45,048 bases of DNA from Bacteroidota bacterium (GTDB taxonomy: Bacteria; Bacteroidota; Bacteroidia; Bacteroidales; Cfx3-03): the NCBI GenBank assembly GCA_013390605.1, contig JACAUB010000001.1, positions 2,507,186 to 2,552,233 on the forward strand, given 5' to 3'. The notes under the pieces were generated by a model. The model worked only from the letters and a program-made list of their open reading frames with translations. It was not told where the DNA came from and made no database searches. The position numbers and the translations under genes were made by a program. Positions 9,348 to 18,035 of the stretch are shown one piece after another. The first letter of the stretch is position 1; every line of letters begins with the position of its first letter.

Positions 9348-10259
9348 TTATGCTTGTTGACTGCTATGATATACAATTGCAAATTCTTTTGCAAAATCTG
9401 TCAACTTTACCTTTCCCAATATTGGTCTGTGAAGGTAATAATCTTCAAATAATGATCCCGTTTGTATACTTACATTCATCTCAACCAGGCCTGCTGCAAT
9501 TTGTGGGTTCATTCCGGCGGTTATCATACCATTTAGTAGTTGTTCGTCAGAAATAACAATCCATTTCAAATTTGGTTTTCCGATAGCTTCCCCTAAACCA
9601 GCTGCAATTTCATTACAGCTGATTTCATCACTTGCCACGTATCGTATTTTTCTGCCATCAAACGGCATTTCGATTTCTTCGGCAATAGCAGTCGCAATAT
9701 CCAGTGGCGAAACCCAGGGGTTCTTGCTATCTCCACCATAGTTTGTCGCAATAATACCTTGCGTTTTTATCGTATTTACAAAGCCATATAAGTTGTAATA
9801 GAAACCAACGGGTCGCATAAACGTAATAGAAACATCATTTGGCAATTGTTTCAAAATGTTTTCTACATTGTAATGAAAAGCAAGAATACCATTGTCTTTA
9901 TTGGTATGAGCACCAACACTGCTGAGATGAACTACGCGCTTTACACCCGACTGTTGAATAGCCTGTCGGAAATTATTACCAATCTTGTTAATCGCACCTC
10001 TGAAGTCAAGATTTTGGTCAAAGAAACTGTCTAAACCAAGCGCTTCCATAACATAAACTACATCTGCACCTTTAAAAGCTGCGGATAAGAAATCAGCGTC
10101 TTCCATTGTACCAATGGCAGCTGTAGCACCCAGTGCTTCAATGTCTTTTTGTCTTTTAGGATTACGACTGATAACCGTAACCACATGTCCTTTTAGCACC
10201 AACTCTTGGGTCAGTGGTTTGCTAATGTGTCCTAACGAACCTGTTATAGTGATTTTCAT
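9348..10259 (-). CDS. NmrA-like NAD(P)-binding protein
   Basis: A 303-residue atypical SDR of the NmrA/quinone-oxidoreductase-2 type. The N-terminus MKITITGSLGHISKPL carries a modified glycine-rich cofactor loop (the second glycine of GxxGxxG is kept, the third is replaced by serine). The protein lacks the YxxxK pair of classical SDRs, as is common in NmrA-like proteins, which may be reductases or redox-sensing regulators. Residues around FKGADVVYVMEALG recur in a stray fragment at 12661-12741. It is the first gene of a minus-strand run leading into the SDR and AraC genes, with a strong -7 box and a 21-bp-spaced direct repeat upstream. Confidence 0.85.
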   Translation of the reverse strand: MKITITGSLGHISKPLTQELVLKGHVVTVISRNPKRQKDIEALGATAAIGTMEDADFLSAAFKGADVVYVMEALGLDSFFDQNLDFRGAINKIGNNFRQAIQQSGVKRVVHLSSVGAHTNKDNGILAFHYNVENILKQLPNDVSITFMRPVGFYYNLYGFVNTIKTQGIIATNYGGDSKNPWVSPLDIATAIAEEIEMPFDGRKIRYVASDEISCNEIAAGLGEAIGKPNLKWIVISDEQLLNGMITAGMNPQIAAGLVEMNVSIQTGSLFEDYYLHRPILGKVKLTDFAKEFAIVYHSSQQA

Positions 10260-10295
10260 TTTTCCCCTTTTTGAAGTTATAATTTTTTGATATTA

Positions 10296-10354
10296 CAAAT
10301 TTACACTGCAACTAAAAAAAGGATGTAGTCAAATCTACTATTGTTGTAGTCAAA
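10296..10354 (-). promoter_or_regulatory. Promoter and candidate operator of the NmrA-like gene
   Basis: On the minus strand TAAATTTG (10296-10303) is a perfect Bacteroidota -7 box about 37 bases before the start codon. Just upstream lies TTTGACTACA twice (10324-10333 and 10345-10354 on the plus strand as TGTAGTCAAA), exactly 21 bases apart, that is, two helical turns on the same DNA face. This spacing is typical of operator half-sites or a dimeric activator site. No ideal -33 TTG lies at 19-21 bases, which would fit an activator-dependent promoter. Confidence 0.5.
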
Positions 10355-10405
10355 ATGAGGTTTGTTTTAGTAGAATATAAAGATATATGACAGAAATGGG
10401 CAATG

Positions 10406-10720
10406 CTAAGTGTATGCTGCAATAAGAGAACTATCCCTGTTTTTTAGCACCAATTACTCAGTGGTAATTAATGCATTTGCCTCATTTTCAGTAAACATTA
10501 CCGGCGGAATTCTATACCCTTCAATTAGTGAATATCCTTTTCCATCTTCTGTAAATATTGGAACACCTGCCTGTTCTAATGCTCGTATATCTCTATAAAT
10601 TGTCTTGACACTTACGCCAAATTTTTCAGCAAGAGTTGTTGAAGTCAATATTCTTTTCGTTTGCAGTTGGGTTAAAATTGCAGTCAGTCGTGAAAGTCTT
10701 TTTATGTCGCTATCGTTCAT
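10406..10720 (-). pseudogene. YafY-type (HTH_11/WYL) regulator, nonsense-mutated and truncated
   Basis: The first 88 codons encode a DeoR/HTH_11 winged helix typical of YafY regulators (ILTSTTLAEKFGVSVKTIYRDIRALEQAGVP split over residues 25-55) and the family's linker VMFTENEANALITTE. A TAA at 10454-10456 then interrupts the frame, but the same frame continues as LVLKNRDSSLIAAYT, which is the expected family continuation, before a second stop near 10406. The TAA sits where relatives usually have a Gln (CAA) codon. The WYL effector domain that should follow (about 150-200 residues) is gone. The winged helix alone might still be made and bind DNA, but the gene is broken. It lies upstream of the NmrA-like gene on the same strand. 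Confidence 0.8.
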
Positions 10721-11200
10721 CTTTCAGTTTGGATTTTTCCGGTAATTCTCTCGGTAGCCTTGCCTCTAATTCTTATAATTAGGAAGCTACGAACAAATAC
10801 TTTAGCAAATACAGCCTTATCGGGTTGATTTGCGAATATCTTCTATCCCTTTTTGATTGTTACCTGAATTCTATATTAGTGCCAACAATTATTATGTTTT
10901 GCAATTGAATGATGTTTTAATCAAGATACAAAAGCAAAGATAAAATGGGTTCTAATTAAAGGAGTCCTAATTTCAAAGGAGAAAGACTGGTTTTACTTAA
11001 ATTTCATAATAAATGATCGAGAATGCCAAAGTTTTCCAATTTTGAGAAGTTGCATTATTTTTTATATTTAAAAAACGATATTTAGCTTATTTTTGAACCT
11101 TTCATTAGGTGAATTATCTGACAAGAATCTATAACATTTGAAAGGATAAGTTATATCATATCCTTTTGAACCATAATCACTAGCTAAAAATATATTAAAC
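10721..11200. other. 480-base intergenic region with hairpins and a weak promoter
   Basis: No gene seen. Contents: an imperfect hairpin at 10754-10790 (GTAGC...CTAATT / AATTAG...GCTAC) in front of the broken YafY gene; a promoter-like pair TTTG (11041-11044) and TATATTTA (11063-11070) 18 bases apart on the plus strand; and an 8-bp perfect inverted repeat AAAGGATA (11141-11148) with TATCCTTT (11159-11166), 34 bases before the TlpA-like start codon. The last could be an operator or a 5'-UTR hairpin. Confidence 0.45.
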
Positions 11201-12652
11201 ATGAAAAAAATAATCTTGTTCTTATTTATTTTAGGGTTGTATAACTTGTCATTTGGACAGAAAAAGGTTAAACTGTTACCTTTTATTATTCAGGGCCAGA
11301 TCACAAACTGTCCTGAAAATTATTTAAGAATATTCTTCAAGGACAAAAATGAGACTATTACAATTGATACGCTACATCTTGACAAAACAGGTCATTTCTA
11401 TCTAAGGACAAATAAAGTAATCAAACCTCAACGGACAAGTATTCAGCAAAAAAACATTCAGATTAATGATATTTTTGTTGCTCCCGGTTACAATTTAATC
11501 ATTACCGGAAATGGTCAGGATTTTATGTCATTGTATAAATCCAAAAAAATAACCGGTATTGGTTCGGAAAGTAACAAATACCGTGTAATGCTTGACTCAA
11601 TTTCAGCTGCCAGAAAAAACAAAACAAGTTGGTATGAAATGAATGAGCCAGACCTATTGGCATTTATCAAAAAAGATCAGAAATTGAAAGACTCTCTTGT
11701 TCATGTGGTTTTCGATAAGAAACCGGTCAGGGACCAGTATCTTTCCTATTTCGGAAAAATGACCAGGTATGATAATCAATTCAACAAATTATATCTGTTG
11801 ATGGCTCATGTTGACATGAATAAATATGATTATGATAAATCGGTTGCCATTGTACGAAATAACTTTGACAACAGGGTTTTAGATAACCTATTTCTTGATG
11901 AATATTTTATTTCGACTGATTATCAAACATGGGTTGGGGGTGAATACCTGAGCTATTTGATCAATCTTAACATCCTAAAAAACCCAAAGGTTCAAAAGAA
12001 CTTACCCTACAAATTAGAAATACTCAACAAGGTTTATAAAGGAAAGTTGAGAGAATACGGCCTTTATCATATAATGGATGCAGCAATTTATCAATGCAAA
12101 TCGTTTGAAAATGCGAATAGGTGTAAAGAATTGTTCAAACCCTATCTTGCCAGTTTCAAGAACTTAAGTTATAAAAATTTAATTAAGACACAATTTACTG
12201 AGAAAGAGGTTGAATTATTAAGGACACAAATTGGTAAACCTGCTCCAAAGTTTACATTGGAAAGCAATTTGAACAAGACCTTTAGTCTTGATGATTTCAA
12301 GGGAAAAGTTCTTTATATCGATTTATGGGCAAGCTGGTGTGGCCCATGCCGAGCTGAAATACCTGACTTAAAAAAATTGGTGAATAAGTTTAAAGACAAC
12401 AATCAAATCGCTTTTCTCAGTATTGCGGTCAACGACGGGGTCAATGAGTGGAAGAAAGCCTTGAGTGAATATCAGCCTGATTGGATTCAATTGTTAGACA
12501 AGGAAGGCGTTGTCTGGAAATCATATGTTGCCAATACAATTCCCAAATACATTCTGATCGACAAGCAGGGGAATATCGTGAATTTCGATGCACCGCAACC
12601 AGGAAGTGGAGAGAAAATAGAGAAGCTGTTGTTGAGCGAGATAGCTAAATAA
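11201..12652 (+). CDS. TlpA-family thioredoxin-like protein, exported
   Basis: A 483-residue exported thiol-disulfide oxidoreductase. Residues 1-20 form a signal peptide (MKKII, hydrophobic core, then SFG-Q). Residues about 25-110 are a beta-rich region resembling the DUF4369-type domain that precedes thioredoxin folds in many Bacteroidota proteins. A helical middle region follows. The C-terminal AhpC/TSA-Redoxin domain starts near IGKPAPKFTLES and carries the active site W379-C-G-P-C383, so it should be redox active in the periplasm. The likely role is reduction or repair of disulfides in exported proteins; the partner is unknown. It is transcribed alone on the plus strand, convergent with the leuB end of the amino acid operon. 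Confidence 0.9.
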   Translation: MKKIILFLFILGLYNLSFGQKKVKLLPFIIQGQITNCPENYLRIFFKDKNETITIDTLHLDKTGHFYLRTNKVIKPQRTSIQQKNIQINDIFVAPGYNLIITGNGQDFMSLYKSKKITGIGSESNKYRVMLDSISAARKNKTSWYEMNEPDLLAFIKKDQKLKDSLVHVVFDKKPVRDQYLSYFGKMTRYDNQFNKLYLLMAHVDMNKYDYDKSVAIVRNNFDNRVLDNLFLDEYFISTDYQTWVGGEYLSYLINLNILKNPKVQKNLPYKLEILNKVYKGKLREYGLYHIMDAAIYQCKSFENANRCKELFKPYLASFKNLSYKNLIKTQFTEKEVELLRTQIGKPAPKFTLESNLNKTFSLDDFKGKVLYIDLWASWCGPCRAEIPDLKKLVNKFKDNNQIAFLSIAVNDGVNEWKKALSEYQPDWIQLLDKEGVVWKSYVANTIPKYILIDKQGNIVNFDAPQPGSGEKIEKLLLSEIAK

Positions 12653-12660
12653 TCAGCGCA

Positions 12661-12741
12661 ATTATCTTGGTCAAAGTAAGCACCAGCAGCAAGCACTTCC
12701 ATAACATAACCTACATCTGCACCTTTGAAAGTCGTTGATTC
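12661..12741 (-). pseudogene. Fragment of an NmrA-like gene
   Basis: On the minus strand 27 codons translate to a peptide containing FKGADVGYVMEVL and YFDQD. It aligns without gaps to the NmrA-like protein at 9348-10259 (FKGADVVYVMEALG...FFDQN), with 15 of 27 residues identical by eye. There is no start codon and a stop codon lies directly upstream, so it is debris. It starts 9 bases after the TlpA-like stop codon. Its divergence from the intact gene suggests it came from a related gene, not from a recent local copy. Confidence 0.8.
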
Positions 12742-12776
12742 TTAAAAACTACGGATTTAAAAAAATAATCATAAAA

Positions 12777-12819
12777 AGAGGCTATCTCTTCAGCCCAGTA
12801 GACTTCTGAGATAGCCTCT
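12777..12819 (-). terminator. Intrinsic terminator of the ilv-leu operon
   Basis: A 12-bp perfect stem (AGAGGCTATCTC at 12777-12788 with GAGATAGCCTCT at 12808-12819) and a 19-base loop. On the minus strand it is followed by TTTTTATGATTATTTTTTT. It lies 22 bases past the leuB stop codon and should end the operon; in the other direction it may also stop the TlpA-like transcript. Confidence 0.9.
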
Positions 12820-12840
12820 CCAATTATAAATTATATACTT

Positions 12841-13911
12841 TTACTTATTCTTGATATAATTGATAATCCACTCCCCTACTTCGGTAGTTGAATAGGCTTT
12901 ACCTGTTCCTGAAAGATCTACGGTCATGATTCCTTGAACTATAGATTGCTCAACAGCTTCTCTGATGAGAGCACCTTCGGGCATCAGGTTGAATGCATAT
13001 TCAAACATCATTGCTGCCGAAAGAATGGTAGCAACAGGATTAGCTATATTTTTGCCGGCTGCCTGTGGATAAGATCCATGGATGGGTTCAAATACAGATG
13101 TATGTAAGCCAATAGAAGCTGAAGGCAACAGCCCCATAGAACCACTGATTACACTAGCTTCGTCAGTCAAGATATCTCCAAAAAGATTTTCAGTCACCAA
13201 CACATCAAAACGTTTAGGCCATTGGATGATCTGCATAGCAGCATTGTCAACAAACATATACTCCAACTCAATATCAGGATAAGATGGTGCCAGCTCTTGT
13301 GCAATTTCTCTCCACAAACGTGATGTAGCTAATACATTGGCCTTATCGACCACCGTAAGTTTCTTTCTGCGCTTTCCGGCAAATTCGAATGCCATCTTCA
13401 AAATACGTTCAACCTCTTCGCGGGTATAGATACAAGTATCATAAGCTGTATTTCCATCTTCAGAACGACCCTGTGGTTTACCAAAATAGAGTCCGCCTGT
13501 TAATTCGCGAATACACATAAAGTCTGCTCCATCAACCAATTCGGTCTTTAATGGCGACTTATCTATCAGCGATTTAAAAATAGTTAAGGGACGAAGGTTA
13601 GCATAGAGTCCCAGTTTCTTACGCATGGCTAATAACCCTTGTTCCGGACGGACTTTTGCTTTTGGGTCATTATCAAAACGAGGATGACCAATAGCTCCAA
13701 AAAGTACGGCATCACTTTGCATACAGAGTTCGTGTGTAGCATCAGGATAAGGATTTCCAACCTCATCAATAGCGCATGCACCAACAATAGCATGTTTGTA
13801 GGTTAATTCGTGTCCGAATTTCTCTGCTATAACTTTGGTTACATTCAAAGCCTGTGCAGTAATTTCTGGTCCTATCCCGTCGCCAGGTAGTACGGCTATA
13901 TTCAGCTTCAT
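12841..13911 (-). CDS. leuB: 3-isopropylmalate dehydrogenase
   Basis: Oxidatively decarboxylates 3-isopropylmalate in leucine synthesis and, with citramalate synthase present, erythro-3-methylmalate to 2-oxobutyrate. The 356-residue length is normal. Family marks: N-terminal [10 protein letters not shown], the substrate-binding arginine-rich segment [31 protein letters not shown], the Mg-binding aspartates in [18 protein letters not shown], and [18 protein letters not shown] for NAD. It is the last gene of the operon, about 150 bases after cimA, with a small hairpin (14020-14043) between them, and is followed by a strong terminator. Confidence 0.97.
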   Translation of the reverse strand: MKLNIAVLPGDGIGPEITAQALNVTKVIAEKFGHELTYKHAIVGACAIDEVGNPYPDATHELCMQSDAVLFGAIGHPRFDNDPKAKVRPEQGLLAMRKKLGLYANLRPLTIFKSLIDKSPLKTELVDGADFMCIRELTGGLYFGKPQGRSEDGNTAYDTCIYTREEVERILKMAFEFAGKRRKKLTVVDKANVLATSRLWREIAQELAPSYPDIELEYMFVDNAAMQIIQWPKRFDVLVTENLFGDILTDEASVISGSMGLLPSASIGLHTSVFEPIHGSYPQAAGKNIANPVATILSAAMMFEYAFNLMPEGALIREAVEQSIVQGIMTVDLSGTGKAYSTTEVGEWIINYIKNK

Positions 13912-14019
13912 TATTTTATATTTTTGAAATTATTCTTAAAATGAAATAAGCTATAACAATATCATCCCTTCGGAATCTTTATAAGATCAAAGTTGATTCT
14001 TTCTATAATCAGATCATAC

Positions 14020-14043
14020 TTTCGGAATTTTTCTGTTCCGAAA
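14020..14043 (-). other. Intercistronic hairpin between cimA and leuB
   Basis: An 8-bp perfect stem (TTTCGGAA with TTCCGAAA) around an 8-base loop lies in the 154-base gap between the two genes. No clean U-run follows, so it is more likely an mRNA processing or stability element than a terminator. Confidence 0.5.
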
Positions 14044-14065
14044 AGATGAAAAAATTATCGTTAAA

Positions 14066-15595
14066 TTAATAATTATTGAACTCGTTTTCAATCAGATTTA
14101 ACATCTTCTCGGTAGCAATAATGGCCGCAGAGGTCTGGTCGGTATCAAGTCCTCTTGTTTTGAATTCGCGATTAAACTTCCAGGTGATGACAGATTCTAC
14201 CAAAGCATCTGTACGCCCACCGGGAGGAATAGATACAACATAATCGACCAGAATGGGTAACGGCTTATTTAAATCAAAATAGATTTTTTTTATCGCATTC
14301 ATAAAGGCATCATAAATTCCATCACCCGAAGCAGTCTGTTCATGACGAACACCATCTATCCGAATACTAATTGTTGCATTTGGGAGCAGCCCCTTAGCAT
14401 GCGAGAGCATATAATTATTGATTTTTATATGCTTTTCAATGGCTTCGCTCTTCAATACATCCGACACGATATAAGGCAAATCATCAATGGTAACCATCTC
14501 TTTTTGATCGCTCAATTCGATGATTCTGTCGGTTACCTTCTTTAACGATTCCATATCAAGGCTTAATCCCAACTCCTCAAGATTTTTCTTGATATTAGCC
14601 TTTCCTGAGGTTTTACCAAGTGCATAGAGACGCTTTCTGCCAAAACGCTCAGGAATAAGGTCATTGAAATATAGATTGTTTTTATTGTCGCCATCAGCAT
14701 GAATGCCACTACATTGTGTAAAGACATACTCTCCAATCAATGGTTTATTAGCCGGAATACGGATTCCCGAAAACGTCTCAACAATCTTACTAATTTTATT
14801 GAGTTTTGACTCGACAACTGATGTTGAAAACTTTAAATGATCAACAATAAGCGCTATCACACTGGAGAGTGTAGCATTTCCTGCTCTTTCGCCTAACCCA
14901 TTAACGGTAGTATGAATAGTATCGATACCTGATTTTAGTGCCTGATAAACGTTAGCCGAAGCCAGATCGTAATCATTATGTGCATGAAAATCAAACTTGA
15001 GTTCTGGATAACGCGTTACCATTTCTGTACAAAAAGCAAAGGTCTCTTCAGGACTCAAGATTCCCAATGTATCTGGAAGCATAAACCGGTCTATCGATTC
15101 ATTGCGTAACTGATCGACCATAAAATATACGTAATCTGATGAGTTACGCATTCCATTAGACCAGTCTTCGAGATAGATATTTACCCTGATCCCTTTTTCT
15201 TTTGCGTAAGCTAATGATTTGCGAATATCGGTAACATGTTCTTCCGGTGTTTTCTTTAGCTGTTCAGTAACGTGTTTATACGATCCTTTGCATAACAAGT
15301 TAAGAACCTTACCTCCCACATTACTGATCCAATCTAACGATACCGTTCCATCAACAAAACCAAGAATTTCAATCTTATCCGTGTGACCTCTTTGAGCTGC
15401 CCATTCCATAATTGTTCGAGCAGATCTGAATTCACCCTCCGAAACTCTGGCTGAAGCAACTTCGATACGATCTACCTTAACTTCATCAAGGAGGATTTTA
15501 GCAACACTTAGTTTTTCATTTTCAGAAAAAGATACCCCGGTAGTTTGCTCCCCATCGCGAAGAGTGGTATCCATTATCTTTATTATTTTTGTCAT
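14066..15595 (-). CDS. cimA: (R)-citramalate synthase, Leptospira type
   Basis: Condenses pyruvate with acetyl-CoA to (R)-citramalate, the first step of threonine-independent isoleucine synthesis. The 509-residue protein has the DRE-TIM barrel (DTTLRDGEQTTGVSF, residues 9-23; metal ligands D14, H204, H206; NGLGERAGN) and a C-terminal LeuA-type allosteric domain. As far as I recall the Leptospira interrogans enzyme, the match is close and nearly ungapped. Its catalytic R16 and E146 and its pyruvate-pocket L81, L104 and Y144 correspond, at a constant offset of three, to R13, E143, L78, L101 and Y141 here. EQTTG instead of the EQSPG of true LeuA also fits. Databases often label such proteins LeuA or homocitrate synthase. 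No other leuA homologue lies in this operon. Confidence 0.85.
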   Translation of the reverse strand: MTKIIKIMDTTLRDGEQTTGVSFSENEKLSVAKILLDEVKVDRIEVASARVSEGEFRSARTIMEWAAQRGHTDKIEILGFVDGTVSLDWISNVGGKVLNLLCKGSYKHVTEQLKKTPEEHVTDIRKSLAYAKEKGIRVNIYLEDWSNGMRNSSDYVYFMVDQLRNESIDRFMLPDTLGILSPEETFAFCTEMVTRYPELKFDFHAHNDYDLASANVYQALKSGIDTIHTTVNGLGERAGNATLSSVIALIVDHLKFSTSVVESKLNKISKIVETFSGIRIPANKPLIGEYVFTQCSGIHADGDNKNNLYFNDLIPERFGRKRLYALGKTSGKANIKKNLEELGLSLDMESLKKVTDRIIELSDQKEMVTIDDLPYIVSDVLKSEAIEKHIKINNYMLSHAKGLLPNATISIRIDGVRHEQTASGDGIYDAFMNAIKKIYFDLNKPLPILVDYVVSIPPGGRTDALVESVITWKFNREFKTRGLDTDQTSAAIIATEKMLNLIENEFNNY

Positions 15596-15811
15596 ACGGT
15601 TTCAATTTGATTCCTAATACTTTAATTATAGTATTCTTCCCAATTATAAAGAAACAGCCATCATAATTTCACTTCCTTTCAGAGCTTAAATTGATGAAGT
15701 CTTTTTTCCTATAATCATTTCATCCCCTTTGGCTTTCAGATGATCTGATAATCCAGATTACATAAGATTTCCTTATACAAATATGGTCTTTCCGGGGTAT
15801 GTAGATGTTGA
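15596..15811. other. 216-base intercistronic gap between leuD and cimA
   Basis: No gene or strong hairpin seen. The longest minus-strand reading of note is a six-codon MMAVSL, not enriched in branched-chain residues, so I do not call a leader peptide here. The gap may hold an internal promoter, but I see no good -7 box. Confidence 0.4.
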
Positions 15812-16405
15812 TTATCCTCTTTGTTTCTCGAAAGCAAGAATATCTTCTTTACTGTTTACCAGATAATCAATATCATCGTATCCCATGATGAGACACTCTT
15901 TTTTATAAGGATTGATCTCAAATGAAACAGTTTCATTGGTCTTAACAATAGTGAAACTCTGGTTTTCAAGATCTACTTTAAACTCTGTTTTTGGATCAGC
16001 ATCTATCAATGCGAAGATGTGTTTTAAAAACTCTTCGCTAACCTGAATTGGAAGCAGACCATTATTCAATGCGTTTCCTTTAAAGATATCTGCAAAGAAA
16101 CTGGAAACAACAACCTTGATACCAAAATCGTAGATAGCCCATGCTGCATGTTCGCGACTAGAACCACTTCCAAAGTTTTTTCCGGCAACCAGTATGGTTC
16201 CTGAATAACGTGGATTATTTAAAGCAAAGTCGGTCACAGGCTGATCGGCTTTATCATAACGCCAATCGCGAAACAAATTATCGCCAAAGCCTTTACGTTC
16301 GACAGCTTTCAAGAAACGGGCAGGTATGATCTGATCGGTATCCACATTCTCTATAGGAAGTGGGATAGCCGGTGATGTGAACGTTACAAATTTATCGAGT
16401 GACAT
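15812..16405 (-). CDS. leuD: 3-isopropylmalate dehydratase small subunit
   Basis: The swivelling small subunit of the aconitase-like isomerase that interconverts 2- and 3-isopropylmalate, and citramalate to methylmalate when citramalate is supplied. The 197 residues are normal for the bacterial LeuD. Marks are the N-terminal [19 protein letters not shown], the [21 protein letters not shown] loop region (split around residues 75-95) and [13 protein letters not shown]. It acts with LeuC, encoded 66 bases upstream on the same strand. Confidence 0.97.
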   Translation of the reverse strand: MSLDKFVTFTSPAIPLPIENVDTDQIIPARFLKAVERKGFGDNLFRDWRYDKADQPVTDFALNNPRYSGTILVAGKNFGSGSSREHAAWAIYDFGIKVVVSSFFADIFKGNALNNGLLPIQVSEEFLKHIFALIDADPKTEFKVDLENQSFTIVKTNETVSFEINPYKKECLIMGYDDIDYLVNSKEDILAFEKQRG

Positions 16406-16471
16406 AAAAAATGATCTTTTAAATATTATTATTATTCATTTAGCAGTGCGTAAAAAATAATGATCCAGATT

Positions 16472-17872
16472 TTACATTAAATCGCGTGGATCCGTAATTT
16501 TTCCGGTAATAGCTGCTGCGGCTGCAACAAGCGGGCTGGCCAGCATGGTGCGTGCACTAGGTCCCTGACGACCTTCGAAGTTGCGGTTTGAAGTAGAAAC
16601 TGCATATTTTCCGGCAGGAATCTTATCATCATTCATTGCTAAACATGCAGAACAACCTGGTTGACGAAACTTAAATCCGGCTGCAGTCAGAATATCTGTC
16701 AGACCTTCTTCCTGAGCTTGTTTCTCAACTTGTTTTGAACCCGGAACAATCCATGCTATTACACTTTCTGCTTTCTGCTTTCCTTTTACGAAGTTAGCAA
16801 ATACTCTAAGGTCTTCAATTCGACCATTGGTACAGCTACCTACAAACACATAATCAACAGGTTTGCCTTCAAGTTTTTCACCAGCAGCAAAACCCATGTA
16901 GTTCAATGATTTTTCAAAAGTTATTTTATCGCTGCCTTCCAGATCTGATCCATCAGGAATAGAATCTTTTATCCCCATACCCATTCCAGGGTTTGTTCCA
17001 TAGGTAATCATTGGATCAATATCTTTGGCATCGTACGAATATTCAGTATCAAATGATGCACCATTATCAGTCACAAGCGTTTTCCAATAAGCAACTGCTT
17101 TATCCCAGGCCTGGCCTGATGGAGCAAATTCACGACCCTTAACATAACTGATGGTCTTTTCATCAGGCGCAATCATACCTCCACGTGCACCACATTCTAT
17201 ACTCATGTTACAGAGCGTCATGCGGCCTTCCATAGAGAGGCTTTGGATGGCAGATCCGGCAAACTCAACAAAGTGCCCTGTACCACCACTGGTAGAGATT
17301 TTGGAAATAATATAAAGTGCAATGTCTTTGGCTGTTACGCCTTGTTTCAACTCACCGTTAACGGTGATACGCATTTTTTTAGGTTTGGGTTGCAAGATAC
17401 ATTGGCTTGCAAGTACCATTTCTACTTCACTGGTTCCAATTCCAAACGCTATTGCGCCGAAAGCTCCATGTGTAGATGTGTGACTATCGCCACAAACAAT
17501 CGTCATTCCCGGAAGGGTTAAACCCAGTTCAGGGCCAATAACATGCACAATACCAGCCCACTTATGATTCAAACCATACAGTGAAATATTATGCTTTTCA
17601 CAATTACTGAGAAGGGTATTTACTTGCTTACGCGACAACTCGTCTTTAATGGGTAAATGCTGCTCAATGGTTGGAATATTATGGTCGGGGGTAGCAGTGG
17701 TTAGTTCGGGATGAAAAACCTTAAGACCTCTTTTTTCGAGACCTACAAATGCGACTGGTGAGGTTACCTCATGAATAAAATGACGGTCAATATATAATAC
17801 ACTAGGACCACCTTCAATCTTTTTTACCACATGCGCATCCCACACTTTATCGAATAGCGTTTTAGCTTCCAT
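16472..17872 (-). CDS. leuC: 3-isopropylmalate dehydratase large subunit
   Basis: The catalytic [4Fe-4S] subunit of isopropylmalate/citramalate isomerase, 466 residues, the usual length. The three cluster cysteines are visible in [15 protein letters not shown] and in [11 protein letters not shown]. Other marks are [38 protein letters not shown] and, near the C-terminus, [12 protein letters not shown]. The cluster makes the enzyme oxygen sensitive. In this operon it would act both in leucine synthesis and in the citramalate branch. Confidence 0.97.
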   Translation of the reverse strand: MEAKTLFDKVWDAHVVKKIEGGPSVLYIDRHFIHEVTSPVAFVGLEKRGLKVFHPELTTATPDHNIPTIEQHLPIKDELSRKQVNTLLSNCEKHNISLYGLNHKWAGIVHVIGPELGLTLPGMTIVCGDSHTSTHGAFGAIAFGIGTSEVEMVLASQCILQPKPKKMRITVNGELKQGVTAKDIALYIISKISTSGGTGHFVEFAGSAIQSLSMEGRMTLCNMSIECGARGGMIAPDEKTISYVKGREFAPSGQAWDKAVAYWKTLVTDNGASFDTEYSYDAKDIDPMITYGTNPGMGMGIKDSIPDGSDLEGSDKITFEKSLNYMGFAAGEKLEGKPVDYVFVGSCTNGRIEDLRVFANFVKGKQKAESVIAWIVPGSKQVEKQAQEEGLTDILTAAGFKFRQPGCSACLAMNDDKIPAGKYAVSTSNRNFEGRQGPSARTMLASPLVAAAAAITGKITDPRDLM

Positions 17873-17984
17873 TTTTTGATTTTTATTTCAGATTTACTTT
17901 AACTTTTAAAGACGCACAACCATGTATTTTTTCAAAAGACGCACAACTGTGTGTCTCTATCAATATGCAGTTGTTTGTCTATTT

Positions 17985-18013
17985 GTAGAGACGTACACCC
18001 CGTACGTCTCTAC
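17985..18013. repeat. REP-like palindrome between ilvC and leuC
   Basis: A perfect 12-bp inverted repeat, GTAGAGACGTAC and GTACGTCTCTAC, around a 5-base loop. Palindromes built on GTAGAGACG...CGTCTCTAC recur in many bacterial genomes as dispersed REP-like elements. Two decayed relatives precede it at about 17911-17931 and 17937-17957 (AGACGCACAACTGTGTGTCT is the second). On the minus strand no U-run follows, so it is unlikely to be a strong terminator. Confidence 0.75.
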
Positions 18014-18035
18014 GATAGAACACTGGAAAAAATTA

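Noticed and set aside
15596..15811. Possible further leader peptide upstream of cimA
   Set aside because: The only short ORF is MMAVSL, without branched-chain codon runs and without a terminator after it.
17985..18013. Transcription terminator between ilvC and leuC
   Set aside because: Perfect hairpin but no U-run on the minus strand; better explained as a REP-like element.
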